Positions 7,620 to 16,474 of a stretch of DNA of 64,000 nucleotides are shown one piece after another. This DNA is from an uncultured Collinsella sp. Its GTDB lineage: Bacteria; Actinomycetota; Coriobacteriia; Coriobacteriales; Coriobacteriaceae. Location of the stretch: the NCBI GenBank assembly GCA_902495355.1, contig CABUWV010000004.1, positions 62,001 through 126,000 of the forward strand, in the 5' to 3' direction. The position numbers and the translations under genes are program-made. A model generated the notes under the pieces. The model was not told where the DNA came from. It saw nothing but the letters and a program-made list of their open reading frames with translations, and made no database searches. How positions within the stretch are numbered: position 1 is the first letter of the stretch; the number at the start of each line of letters is the position of its first letter.

Positions 7620-7691
7620 AGGGATAAAACCTTTCGTCAACTAACTACGCCGGGCATCCGTCGCATGACGTTGAGCCCGTAGCCTTTTATT

Positions 7692-9035
7692 TTACTCTTG
7701 AATGTCAAAGATGCTCTCTGACAAATCAAGATGAAGGAGCACTTTGGTGCCCTTGCCCGGCGCCGATTCGACACGCGTATAGGAGTGCGGCCCATAAAAG
7801 CGATGGATGCGCTCCGAAATATTGTGCATGGCCACACCGGCGCCGCCACCCTGGGGAGAGCTGGCGTCGGGACGGGCAGAGCGCTCGTCAAACAGTCTGG
7901 CGGCGGTACCCTCATCCATGCCCACGCCATTATCGGCCACGGCAATCAAGATTGCATCCTCGCCGTCTTGGTGAACGGTCACGTCGATCCTCAGGGCGTC
8001 GTCATCGCCCATACCATGACGTACGGCGTTCTCGACAATCGGCTGGATCACGAACGCCGGCACCAGCGTATCTTCCACGTCCTCGGACACATCGAACGTC
8101 GCAAGCACGCGGTCCTCGCCAAAGCGGGCCTTCTCAAAGGTAAGGTAGCGCTTGGTCTGTGCAACCTCGCGCGAGACCGGAATAAGCGATCCCGAGTTGT
8201 CGAGCGTGGCACGATAGAACGATGAGAACTCACGAAGCAGTTCGCGGGCCCGCAGCGGGTCGGTGCGCGTAAACGATGCAATGGTGTTCAGCGTGTTGAA
8301 CAGGAAGTGCGGGTTAATCTGCGCTTGCAGCGCACGCACCTCGGCGCGCGCCGTGAGTTCCTTTTGCACCTCGAGCTCGTGGATGGCGAGCTGCGTGGAC
8401 AAGATCTCGGCAAAGCCCGAGGCAAGCGCGTACTGGGTACGGTCGACGGCGCGCGGGGTCTTGTAGTAGAACTTGAGCGTGCCGACGGTACGATCGCCCA
8501 CCTTGATGGGGGCGATAATGCCGGCGGGGACTTGGTTGTGCGAGCCATCCGAGCCCACGACATCCACCATACGGTTGAACGACTGCACGATGCCATGTTC
8601 GATAACGTAGCGTGTGGCAAGCGTGTGGATGGGAGAATCTGGCAGTAGTTTTTCCTCAAACTCGCCTGCGCAGGCCAACACGTTGCCCTCGTCGGTGATG
8701 GCCACCGTCATGGCGCGCGTCTCGGGCAAAATGCGCCGGCACACCAAACGCGCCGACTCCTGCGTCAGACCGCCCTTAATGTCCTCAAGCATGGCCGAGG
8801 CCACCGAGAGCGTCTCCTCGGTGTACTGGGAGCGCACCGAATCGGGATTGAGCGTCAAAAAGATAAAGATGCACAGAAAGATGCACAGCAGCGCGCAGGC
8901 AATCACCGTGGCGATCGGCTCAATACCGGTCACCAAGGCAAAAATAAAGTACACCAGCACGCAAATGGCGCAGGCAACGGCAATGATGCGAAAGATTGAT
9001 ATTGAACTATCGCGCTGGGCGCGGCGGTCGATCAT
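7692..9035 (-). CDS. LytS/YehU-type sensor histidine kinase 1
   Basis: A 447-residue membrane sensor kinase. Two N-terminal helices (about residues 14-37 and 42-62) are followed by a GAF-like region (about 75-215), a HisKA_6-type phosphoacceptor domain with His in INPHFLFNTLNTI (about residue 242) and an ATPase domain with QPIVENAVRHG and VADNGVGMD. The C-terminal GGGAGVAMHNI completes the nucleotide site. It is unlike classical LytS in having only two membrane helices rather than five or six. Its start overlaps the glycosyltransferase stop by 4 bp (ATGA), so the three genes form one transcript with translational coupling. The signal sensed is unknown. Confidence 0.93.
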   Translation of the reverse strand: MIDRRAQRDSSISIFRIIAVACAICVLVYFIFALVTGIEPIATVIACALLCIFLCIFIFLTLNPDSVRSQYTEETLSVASAMLEDIKGGLTQESARLVCRRILPETRAMTVAITDEGNVLACAGEFEEKLLPDSPIHTLATRYVIEHGIVQSFNRMVDVVGSDGSHNQVPAGIIAPIKVGDRTVGTLKFYYKTPRAVDRTQYALASGFAEILSTQLAIHELEVQKELTARAEVRALQAQINPHFLFNTLNTIASFTRTDPLRARELLREFSSFYRATLDNSGSLIPVSREVAQTKRYLTFEKARFGEDRVLATFDVSEDVEDTLVPAFVIQPIVENAVRHGMGDDDALRIDVTVHQDGEDAILIAVADNGVGMDEGTAARLFDERSARPDASSPQGGGAGVAMHNISERIHRFYGPHSYTRVESAPGKGTKVLLHLDLSESIFDIQE

Positions 9036-10219
9036 TCGGCCCCCTCCAGGATACTGATCAGTTGTGCGTCACGCCAAAGCCCGTCCATGATCTTGGGCCA
9101 AAAGCTCTGGAAACGCAGGTAGCTTGCAGCGTTTTGGCGCGCATAGGCCTTTGCCTCGTCGATACCATGGCGCCAGATGCGCAGGTAGCCCTCATGCTCG
9201 CGGGTAAACACGCTGCGGACCATAGCGGTCTTGCGCACGCGGTCGTCGAGCTCGCGCGAAATCCACGGGCCCGGGTAGGGCATGAGCGATGCCGCCGTAA
9301 CGGGAATGAGCTCCTTTTGATGCGCGGCGAATGTCAACTTTGCCCTTTCGTAGTACCAACGGTATACATCCTGCATAAAGCGCGGTGAGCGCTTTTCGGA
9401 CTCCGGAGGCAGATGACGCACGGTCCACTCGTTATCGAACCACACGTCGTAGCCAAACATGCGCATGTTAAAGAGGTAATCCAAGTCCTCGCCGCGGGTG
9501 ATAAACGGGTCAAAGGCTACACGCGTAAAGGCGCGGGCGTGCAGGGCCATCAGGCCGCCGCACACGTAGTTGGAGCGCGAGATGCGGGTGCCCGAGAGCG
9601 CCTTTTTCATCCAACGGTTGAACTCGATGCGCTTGGTCCACCAACGATGGCAGATGCCCGCCTTGTCCGTGGGAGCCAGCGGCGAGCCGTCGCGATCGTA
9701 GAAATAGCCGCTCTTGACCAAGATCGGCAAGCCCTGACGTGTCTGCTGCCCCAACGCATAGGTCGCGCGCTTCATAAAGTCGGCGTCGATGACAGTCTCA
9801 TCGTCATCCAAAAAGATAACCGCGTCATGCCCCAGCACAGCGGCACAGGCTAGCCCCATGTTGCGGATGGCACCGTAGCCTCGCAGGCTCACGCACTCGC
9901 CCGAACCCTTGGGCGCGATCTGAGCAACCCGGTCTGCAATGCGCGAGGCCTGGGTGTTGGTGACAACGGTGACCTTGAGCGTGGGATGCGCGTCGACAAT
10001 CTCGTGCACGCGCAGCGACACATCGGCTGTGGCAGAAACGGGACAGACCACCAAAAGGATGATGCGCGGGATGTCACGTACCTGCTCAAGCGAGGCCAGG
10101 CAGCGGTCGAGTTCGGGATTGTCGGCGTTGAGTCGCGTCGAATGGTCATAGGTGCCAGGGGCGTTTGCGCAAGCGTCATCGCCCGCCCAATACGTTGGAA
10201 TCACGACTGTGGCGTTCAT
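9032..10219 (-). CDS. Family 2 glycosyltransferase
   Basis: A 395-residue GT-A fold enzyme with VVIPTYW at the N-terminus, the nucleotide-sugar/metal motif FLDDDE (about residue 144), and GEDLDYLFNMR, equivalent to the ED catalytic motif. No membrane helix is evident, so it is cytoplasmic or peripheral. It is the first gene of an operon with a sensor kinase and LytTR regulator and overlaps the kinase gene by 4 bp. The gene arrangement suggests that the regulatory system and a surface-glycan activity are linked, but the acceptor and sugar are unknown. Confidence 0.9.
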   Translation of the reverse strand: MNATVVIPTYWAGDDACANAPGTYDHSTRLNADNPELDRCLASLEQVRDIPRIILLVVCPVSATADVSLRVHEIVDAHPTLKVTVVTNTQASRIADRVAQIAPKGSGECVSLRGYGAIRNMGLACAAVLGHDAVIFLDDDETVIDADFMKRATYALGQQTRQGLPILVKSGYFYDRDGSPLAPTDKAGICHRWWTKRIEFNRWMKKALSGTRISRSNYVCGGLMALHARAFTRVAFDPFITRGEDLDYLFNMRMFGYDVWFDNEWTVRHLPPESEKRSPRFMQDVYRWYYERAKLTFAAHQKELIPVTAASLMPYPGPWISRELDDRVRKTAMVRSVFTREHEGYLRIWRHGIDEAKAYARQNAASYLRFQSFWPKIMDGLWRDAQLISILEGAE

Positions 10220-10240
10220 GCCTTACCCTCCCTGCAACAC

Positions 10241-10275
10241 AAAAACGGGACGCCGCCAAACACAGGCGACGCCCC
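10241..10275 (-). terminator. Terminator of the MFS transporter gene
   Basis: Stem GGGGCGTCGCC / GGCGGCGTCCC (with G-U pairs) and T5 on the minus strand, between the transporter stop and the glycosyltransferase start. Confidence 0.75.
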
Positions 10276-10390
10276 GCGACCTAGCTGATTCCATCATACC
10301 CACTTGGGCAAATCATTGCTCGCAAGTCGCAATGTTTATTGCGGATAACCCCAAAAGAGTACCGTGGACAGGCACAATAGCCGCTCGCTC

Positions 10391-11650
10391 CTATGCGGCA
10401 TGCTCTGCCGCCCGAGTCATGCGGGACAGGCGGACCAGCAGCATAAAGCCAACGACCAGCAGCACGCCAATGGAAAGGACGCCCAGCGACGGGTTGCCGG
10501 TCAGCGAGGTGACGACCGACACCAGGAAGGTGCCCATAACGCTTGCATAACGACCAAAGATGTCAAAGAAGCCGTAGTACTCGTTGGATTTTTCCTTGGG
10601 GATAATGCGGCCAAAGTAGCTACGGCTGAGCGCCTGCACGCCGCCCTGGAACAGGCCGACCATAATGGCAAGCACCCAAAACTCAAAGGCGGTCTTTAGG
10701 AAGAACGCGGCGAACAGCACAATGCCCATATAGGCGGCGACTGCCACCAAGATCATGTTGAGCGTGCCCACGCGGCCGGCGAGCTTGCCGTAGATGATGG
10801 CGGACGGAAAGGCCACGAACTGCGTGACGAGCAGCGCCAGGACCAACTGGGTCGAATCGATGCCCAAGGCCGATCCGTAGCTGGTTGCCATGGAAATGAC
10901 CGTGTGCACACCGTCGATATAGAAGAAGAACGCGATCATGTAGACCAGCACGGTCTTGTTGTGGGCGATCTCGCGCATGGTGTGTCCGACCTCGGAGAAC
11001 ACACCGCCCACGATGTGGCCGATGGTGTCCTCGGGACCGCGCTCGCGACCGTACTTTTGCTTATAGGTGCGAATGAGCGGCAGAGTAAAGATGAGCCACC
11101 AGGCACCAGTGATGATAAACGACAGACGCGTTGCCAGCATGGTGGGGACGCCAAGAGCGGGGCCGCCCATGATGAGCGCCAGGCAGATGACGAACGGCAC
11201 GGTGGAACCGATATAGCCCCAGGCATAGCCCGAGCTGGACACGGCGTCCATGCGCTCGTCGGTCGTAATGTCGGGCAGCATGGCGTCGTAGAACGTCATA
11301 GAAGAGTTAAGGCCGATGGTGCACAGCACGTACACGGTCAAAAATGCCATGGCGGACATTGGGATAGCCTGCGCCAGGCAAAGCACCAGGCCCGTGAGGA
11401 AGAAGCCCAAGAAGAACTTGATCTTGTTGCCTGCGTAGTCAGCAAGCGCGCCCAGAATGGGCATGAGCATGGCAATGACCAGCGAGGCGATCGTCTGCGC
11501 ATTGCCCCAGGCGACCACCAGGTCGGCCGAGGAAGCGCCGGTATTGATGGCGTTAAAGTAAATGGGCACCACCGAGGTATTGAGCAGCACAAGGGCCGAA
11601 TTGCCCACATCATACATAACCCAGTTACGCTCGAGCTTGGTGTATTTCAT
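10391..11650 (-). CDS. MFS transporter, UMF1/Atg22-like
   Basis: A 419-residue integral membrane protein with about 11-12 hydrophobic segments. The N-terminal ERNWVMYDVGNSALVLLNTS is close to the signature of the UMF1/Atg22 branch of the major facilitator superfamily, and FFFYIDGVHTVISMA and QALSRSYFGRIIPKEKSNEY are further hallmarks. Bacterial members are thought to be efflux or amino-acid permeases; the substrate is unknown. ATG at 11650; the gene is flanked by its own terminator and appears to be transcribed singly, between the two LytTR systems. Confidence 0.9.
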   Translation of the reverse strand: MKYTKLERNWVMYDVGNSALVLLNTSVVPIYFNAINTGASSADLVVAWGNAQTIASLVIAMLMPILGALADYAGNKIKFFLGFFLTGLVLCLAQAIPMSAMAFLTVYVLCTIGLNSSMTFYDAMLPDITTDERMDAVSSSGYAWGYIGSTVPFVICLALIMGGPALGVPTMLATRLSFIITGAWWLIFTLPLIRTYKQKYGRERGPEDTIGHIVGGVFSEVGHTMREIAHNKTVLVYMIAFFFYIDGVHTVISMATSYGSALGIDSTQLVLALLVTQFVAFPSAIIYGKLAGRVGTLNMILVAVAAYMGIVLFAAFFLKTAFEFWVLAIMVGLFQGGVQALSRSYFGRIIPKEKSNEYYGFFDIFGRYASVMGTFLVSVVTSLTGNPSLGVLSIGVLLVVGFMLLVRLSRMTRAAEHAA

Positions 11651-11751
11651 GGACAGGGACCCTTCGTATTCGCCCGATATGCAGTTAGTTCATCGTACCC
11701 CAATTGTCCAGAACCGCCGGTAAGGATTCGGCAAAGGGGCACGCACGGGCC

Positions 11752-12696
11752 CTATTCCTCGCGGTCGAACTCCTCATCGGCATTGAGCACGCGACCGCTG
11801 TAGTTGACGTGACTGGTCACGGCATCCATGTCACCAGTCTCGATAAAACGTGCGACCGTGCACTCGTAATCGACCAGCGCGCGATCAAAGACCTCGGGGA
11901 AACTCTCGTTCGAGACCTCGTCGGTAAAGGGATTCTTCCATGTCAGATGGCCCAGGTTACCGGTGCGCTCGGGCAGCTCCGTCGTCACGCGATGGGCAAG
12001 GCCGTCGAGCAGCGAGTAGTCGTGCACCAAGCCCTCAACCAGCGAGATCGCGCGCGTCTTTGCGGAGCCGGCCGGCTCAATCGCGCGGTAAAGTCGCTGC
12101 ATATTGGCAACGGCAGCACCGTACTCCCCCGCCGGAATGTCAATGCCGTACACGCGTCCGGCAACATAGCTCATCAGCACGCCGGCCACGCGATTGATGC
12201 GATCGGTGGTGACGATCTCGCCCGCCGGCGGGTAATCGTCGACCGTAGCGCCATCGCGTTTAAGCTGCAGCATCAGTACATCCAGGTCGCTCTCGATCAC
12301 GGCATGGACCTGACTGCTCGAATCCTCAAGCTCTGAATCGGACTCCACGATGCCAAACTGCTGCTCATAGACAAAGGGATGGGCGTTGCGGTCGAGCACG
12401 TAATGAGACAGCAGGCCCAGCGCAAAGGCGCGACCCAAGCTGGCGTCGCGCGGCAGCAGATGTGACACGCCGTCGCGCAGGCACGCAAACTGACGAGACA
12501 TGCGCGACCGATGCATGACCTGTGCCAGCAGCGTGCAGTCGGAAACACGCGGTGTCAGAATGTGAAAGAAAAACGGGTCGGGGCCTTGGTTGCCCAAGAT
12601 AAAGGCAATGCGCTCTTCATCGGACGTGATGACGCCCTGCGGAAGACGGTCGATGCTTTCCTCGCCAAACAGATGATGGGTGATAAGCGCGGGCAT
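11752..12696 (-). CDS. Zinc-dependent phospholipase C-like protein
   Basis: A 314-residue protein with the pattern of the bacterial Zn-dependent phospholipase C-like family: PALITHHLFGEESI at the N-terminus (His pair), NQGPDPFFFH, and LGLLSHYVLDRNAHPFVYE, where His and Asp are metal ligands. There is no signal peptide, so unlike secreted clostridial alpha-toxin-type enzymes it is probably cytoplasmic and may act on other phospho-compounds. ATG at 12696 follows GAAAGGAT; the reading from 12726 adds ten residues without a ribosome site. It lies between the MFS gene and the second LytTR regulator, all on the same strand. Confidence 0.85.
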   Translation of the reverse strand: MPALITHHLFGEESIDRLPQGVITSDEERIAFILGNQGPDPFFFHILTPRVSDCTLLAQVMHRSRMSRQFACLRDGVSHLLPRDASLGRAFALGLLSHYVLDRNAHPFVYEQQFGIVESDSELEDSSSQVHAVIESDLDVLMLQLKRDGATVDDYPPAGEIVTTDRINRVAGVLMSYVAGRVYGIDIPAGEYGAAVANMQRLYRAIEPAGSAKTRAISLVEGLVHDYSLLDGLAHRVTTELPERTGNLGHLTWKNPFTDEVSNESFPEVFDRALVDYECTVARFIETGDMDAVTSHVNYSGRVLNADEEFDREE

Positions 12697-12788
12697 AATG
12701 ATCCTTTCGATTTCATTCGATGCCACCCATTATGCCCACCGCGCGCCCATGCCAAACCTGCGATGGCAAACGACGGCACGCAGACCGT

Positions 12789-13523
12789 CTACGCAAGCCC
12801 CAGGTGCGACTTGACCTCGGCGGCACGACGACGGGACACCGGTACCGTCGAGTTCACGCGGTCGAGCCTGAGCTCCATCAACCCCGTGGAGCCAATCTCA
12901 ACATTGTGCACGTCTTCCAAATTGACCAGGTAGCTGCGATGAACGCGAATAAAGCCCTCGGAGTCCAAGCGACGCTCGAGCGAAGAGATCGACTCATTGA
13001 TCAGGTACGTTCCCTCGGCGCAGATGGCGTTGCAAAAATCGGCGCGCGCCTCAAAGTAGCAGACGTCTGCGGCGGGAATGAACACCTTTTTGCCCCCGCG
13101 GTCCACCGTCAGACGCAAAGGTTGGCGCGGAGCATGGATAACACGACGGGCACCCAAGGCTGCCTCGATCTTGTCGAGTGCCTTTGACAGGCGTGCGTCC
13201 TCGACCGGCTTGACGACATAGTCGACCGCATCGAGGTTATACGCATCGGCGGCAAATTCGGCAAACGCTGTCACAAACACAACCACCGGCGGCGTCTTTA
13301 GGTTCTGCAGCGTCTCGGCAAGCTCAATTCCCGAGCGACCGGGCATGGTAATGTCTAAAAACAGCACGTCGGGCTTGTTCGACAGAATCGACTCCACGGC
13401 TTCGGTGACATTGCCCGCCTCGGCAATCTGACCCACACGCGCATCCTTTTCCAACAGATAGCGTAGCTCAGCCCTAATGGGAGGTTCGTCATCAACCACC
13501 AAGATGTTCCAGCCTTCGGACAT
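12789..13523 (-). CDS. LytTR-family response regulator 2
   Basis: A 244-residue paralogue of the regulator at 6903-7619, with the same architecture: receiver with VVDDE, Asp57 in FLDITMP and VKP, then a LytTR domain with FIRVHRSYLVNLEDVHNVEI and VPVSRRRAAEV. The LytTR recognition segments differ from those of the first regulator, so the two probably bind different sites. It lies 38 bp downstream of its partner sensor kinase. Confidence 0.93.
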   Translation of the reverse strand: MSEGWNILVVDDEPPIRAELRYLLEKDARVGQIAEAGNVTEAVESILSNKPDVLFLDITMPGRSGIELAETLQNLKTPPVVVFVTAFAEFAADAYNLDAVDYVVKPVEDARLSKALDKIEAALGARRVIHAPRQPLRLTVDRGGKKVFIPAADVCYFEARADFCNAICAEGTYLINESISSLERRLDSEGFIRVHRSYLVNLEDVHNVEIGSTGLMELRLDRVNSTVPVSRRRAAEVKSHLGLA

Positions 13524-13561
13524 ATGTGCTTCCCCTCTTTTTCTCTCAATCCAACCGCGTG

Positions 13562-14947
13562 CTACGCCGTCAACGGCGCCGGCTCATGCGGCTCGCCGTT
13601 CAGCTCGACGATGACCTGCGTGCCAACGCCCTCCTGGGACTTCACGCGCATGCCAGAATCTTCTCCGTAAAAGAAATGGATGCGCTGAAGCACGTTGAAG
13701 AGCGCCAAGCCGCAGCCTCGTTTGATGGAGCCGTCGGCGGTAATGCTCTCGGGCTCCTCCAGGCGATGCTGCTCAAACAGATGCGCGCAGACCTCTTCGC
13801 TCATACCGATGCCATCGTCCTCGACGATGATCTCCAAACCGTCATCGGTCTCGAAAGCCCTAACACGAATAGAAAGCGGCTCGGTCTCGCGCTGCGCGTG
13901 TTTGATGCAGTTTTCGAGCAACGGCTGCAAGATAAACGGCGGCACCATGCAATCGCGCACCTCAAAGTCGATATCGACCGAGACGCGCAAACGGCCGTCG
14001 CCATACCGGGCCTGCATAAGATTGATATAACGAGTACCCTGTTCCACCTCGTGCTCGAGCGTGGTGAGCGTATCGGAATCAGAAAGCGTCTGACGATAGT
14101 AATTGGAGAAGTCGATCAGCAGCGATCGCGCCTTGTCGGGCTCGGTTCGAACGAGCGACACGATGGTGCTGATGGTGTTAAACAGAAAATGAGGATCGAC
14201 CTGCGATTGCAAGGCGCGCAGCTCCACGCGGGCCGTAAGCTCGTCCTGGCGCTCGAGCTCAAAGCTCGCAAGCTGCGTGGAAATGAGGTCGGCAAAGCCC
14301 GAGGCAAGCGCCGTCTGGCGCATATCGATGCTGCTCGGACGGGGATAATACAGCTCGAGCGTGCCCACGCAATGCCCGCGCACGGTAAGCGGTGCGACAA
14401 TACCGGCGCGCAGGCGCGGAAAGTAGCCACCTGTCTCGGTCGAGGCATCGCGCGAGAACACGCTTTGCTCACCGCTGTTGATCACGTTGAGCGTAGTCCG
14501 CAGCACCACCGGGGTGCCCGCGGGGCATTTTGCCGAGTCCTCGCCCCAGCTTGCCAACACCTGCCTGCCGTCGGTAAAGCAGATGGCAGAGGCGATAGTT
14601 TCGGACAGGATGATCTTAGAGGCGCCCAGGGCAGCTTCGGGCGTAAGGCCGCGCGACGTGTAGGCGAATATTTTTGAAGCGATGGCGAGCGTGCGGTCGG
14701 TTGCGCTCGATGTGAGGTCGTCGGGAACGACAAAGACGTACGAGAAGAAGAAGCACAGCATGACCAAGCCGGCAATGACGACAACGGCCGGAACGGGATT
14801 GGGATTATCGGTTAGATCCCAGATGAGCAGCAGGATAAGCAGCGGAACGACAATACCGAGCAAAATGGCTTGAACCACATGCTGAGCGGTACGAAAGACC
14901 TTGGTAGAGTTGTAGCTCTTGCCCAGAATCAGCCTATTGAGATCCAC
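13562..14947 (-). CDS. LytS/YehU-type sensor histidine kinase 2
   Basis: A membrane sensor kinase of 461 residues with two N-terminal helices (about 25-45 and 53-75), a GAF-like domain, the phosphoacceptor VDPHFLFNTISTI (His near residue 252) and an ATPase domain with QPLLENCIKHA and VEDDGIGMS. The start is ambiguous: ATG at 14953 directly abuts AAGGAG and would have no spacer, whereas GTG at 14947 (MDLNRLILG) has a 6-bp spacer, so GTG is preferred. It is paralogous to the kinase at 7692-9035 and cotranscribed with regulator 2. Confidence 0.9.
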   Translation of the reverse strand: MDLNRLILGKSYNSTKVFRTAQHVVQAILLGIVVPLLILLLIWDLTDNPNPVPAVVVIAGLVMLCFFFSYVFVVPDDLTSSATDRTLAIASKIFAYTSRGLTPEAALGASKIILSETIASAICFTDGRQVLASWGEDSAKCPAGTPVVLRTTLNVINSGEQSVFSRDASTETGGYFPRLRAGIVAPLTVRGHCVGTLELYYPRPSSIDMRQTALASGFADLISTQLASFELERQDELTARVELRALQSQVDPHFLFNTISTIVSLVRTEPDKARSLLIDFSNYYRQTLSDSDTLTTLEHEVEQGTRYINLMQARYGDGRLRVSVDIDFEVRDCMVPPFILQPLLENCIKHAQRETEPLSIRVRAFETDDGLEIIVEDDGIGMSEEVCAHLFEQHRLEEPESITADGSIKRGCGLALFNVLQRIHFFYGEDSGMRVKSQEGVGTQVIVELNGEPHEPAPLTA

Positions 14948-15065
14948 CGTCATCTCCTTCTTACCGACGCACCCCATAGCAATAAAGAGGGCCGCAAGCG
15001 ACCCTCTCCATTGCATTATGCAATCAAATACTGTGTTTTACATCAAGCCATCGATGAACGGTAGC

Positions 15066-16343
15066 TTAGGCGCTGTACTTGTTTGCCTCGCCGAAGGTGC
15101 CAGCCTCGACAATCCAGCCGTCCTTCATGATGACGTCCATGTTGTCGGTGTTGAGCACGTGGATGTCGGCGGCGACGTCACCGTTGACGACCAGCAGGTC
15201 GGCGCACTTGCCGGCCTCGATGGAACCGGTCTCGTCCTCGATGTGGCACATCTTGGCACCGTTGAGAGTGGCGCAGGTGATGGTCTCGACCGGGGTGAAG
15301 CCGATCTTGTCGACGAACTCGTACATCTCCTCGATGGAGCAGGTGCCGTACGGGGTGACGAAGGAGAAGGAGTCGGAGCCGATCGTCATGACGACGCCGC
15401 GCTTCTTGGCCTCGCGCAGACAGTCGTAGTTGCGCTGCAGCTCCTTCTCGACCAGGGTGCCCTCGTACTTGTCGTGCAGCTCGGGGACGTAGACGGGCGG
15501 ATAGGTGGCGTACCAGGTGGGCAGGAAGGCGATCGTCGGGGTGAAGAAGGTGCCCTGCTCGGCCATGAGGTCCATGGTGCGCTCATCGATATCGAAGCCG
15601 TGAATCAACTGCTCGCAGCCAAAGCGAACGGAATCGTAGGCAGCGGCGTGGTTGTTGTAGCAGTGGCTCCACACGGGGATGCCGACCATCTTTGCCTCTT
15701 CGACCACGGCCTGAATCTCCTCGGAGCAGTAGTGCTGGTCGCGGCCGGAGTCCCAGCGCCAGATGCCGCCACCGGTAGCCCAGATCTTGATGGCATCGGG
15801 GTTCTCGCGCAGGCGACGACGGACGGCCTTGCGCAGATCCCAAGGACCGTCGACCTGGTCGCCCCAGGGGTGCGATTCCTTGTTGAGCTCCTGGCTGCAG
15901 TGGTGGGAGTCGCCGTGGCCGGCAACGCGGCAGAAGCCAAGGCCGGTGGCCAGAACGCGCGGGCCCTTGAAGACGCCCTTGTCGATGCAGTCACGGATCT
16001 GGATACCAAAGCGGCCGATCTCGCAGACGGTGGTGAGGCCGTGGGTGAGGCAGTCGTAGGCCTGCTTGACGGCGACGGCCTGCTTCTCGAGAAGCGGTTG
16101 CATGACCCAGTCGGTGTCATCGTCGGTCAAGTTGCCCGAGAAGTGCAGGTGGGTGTCGATCAGGCCGGGAAGGACGGTCTTGCCGGCGGCGTCGATGACC
16201 TCAACGCCCTCGGGAAGGTCCTGCATGGCGCCGGCGTACTCGATCTTGCCGTTGTCGTCGACGAGAACGAGGGAGTTCTCGACCGGCTCGGCACCGGTAC
16301 CGTCGATGAGCTTGCCGCCAACGATTGCATACTTAGTGGACAT
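15066..16343 (-). CDS. Metal-dependent amidohydrolase (imidazolonepropionase-related)
   Basis: A 425-residue amidohydrolase-superfamily enzyme. Metal-site motifs occur in order: GLIDTHLHFSG (HxH), IKIWATGGG with the Lys expected to be carboxylated, VWSHCYN and QLIHGFD histidines, and MTIGSDSF with the final Asp. The N- and C-termini form the usual small beta-sandwich (KTVLPG; AGKCADLLVVNGD). The branch includes imidazolonepropionases and proline-dipeptide or aryl-amide hydrolases; the exact substrate is not predictable. It follows an APC permease gene after 131 bp on the same strand, suggesting that the permease imports its substrate. Confidence 0.88.
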   Translation of the reverse strand: MSTKYAIVGGKLIDGTGAEPVENSLVLVDDNGKIEYAGAMQDLPEGVEVIDAAGKTVLPGLIDTHLHFSGNLTDDDTDWVMQPLLEKQAVAVKQAYDCLTHGLTTVCEIGRFGIQIRDCIDKGVFKGPRVLATGLGFCRVAGHGDSHHCSQELNKESHPWGDQVDGPWDLRKAVRRRLRENPDAIKIWATGGGIWRWDSGRDQHYCSEEIQAVVEEAKMVGIPVWSHCYNNHAAAYDSVRFGCEQLIHGFDIDERTMDLMAEQGTFFTPTIAFLPTWYATYPPVYVPELHDKYEGTLVEKELQRNYDCLREAKKRGVVMTIGSDSFSFVTPYGTCSIEEMYEFVDKIGFTPVETITCATLNGAKMCHIEDETGSIEAGKCADLLVVNGDVAADIHVLNTDNMDVIMKDGWIVEAGTFGEANKYSA

Positions 16344-16474
16344 GGTTCCTCCTTATGGATCCATATAGTGGGCGAGGCCGTGTTGGGTTAAGGCCTCACA
16401 AAGCTACCCAAGTGGTGCCGGGTTCGGTGCGCGGAAGAGAGGGTCCCGCGCACCTGATCCGCCCCGGCTCGGCG

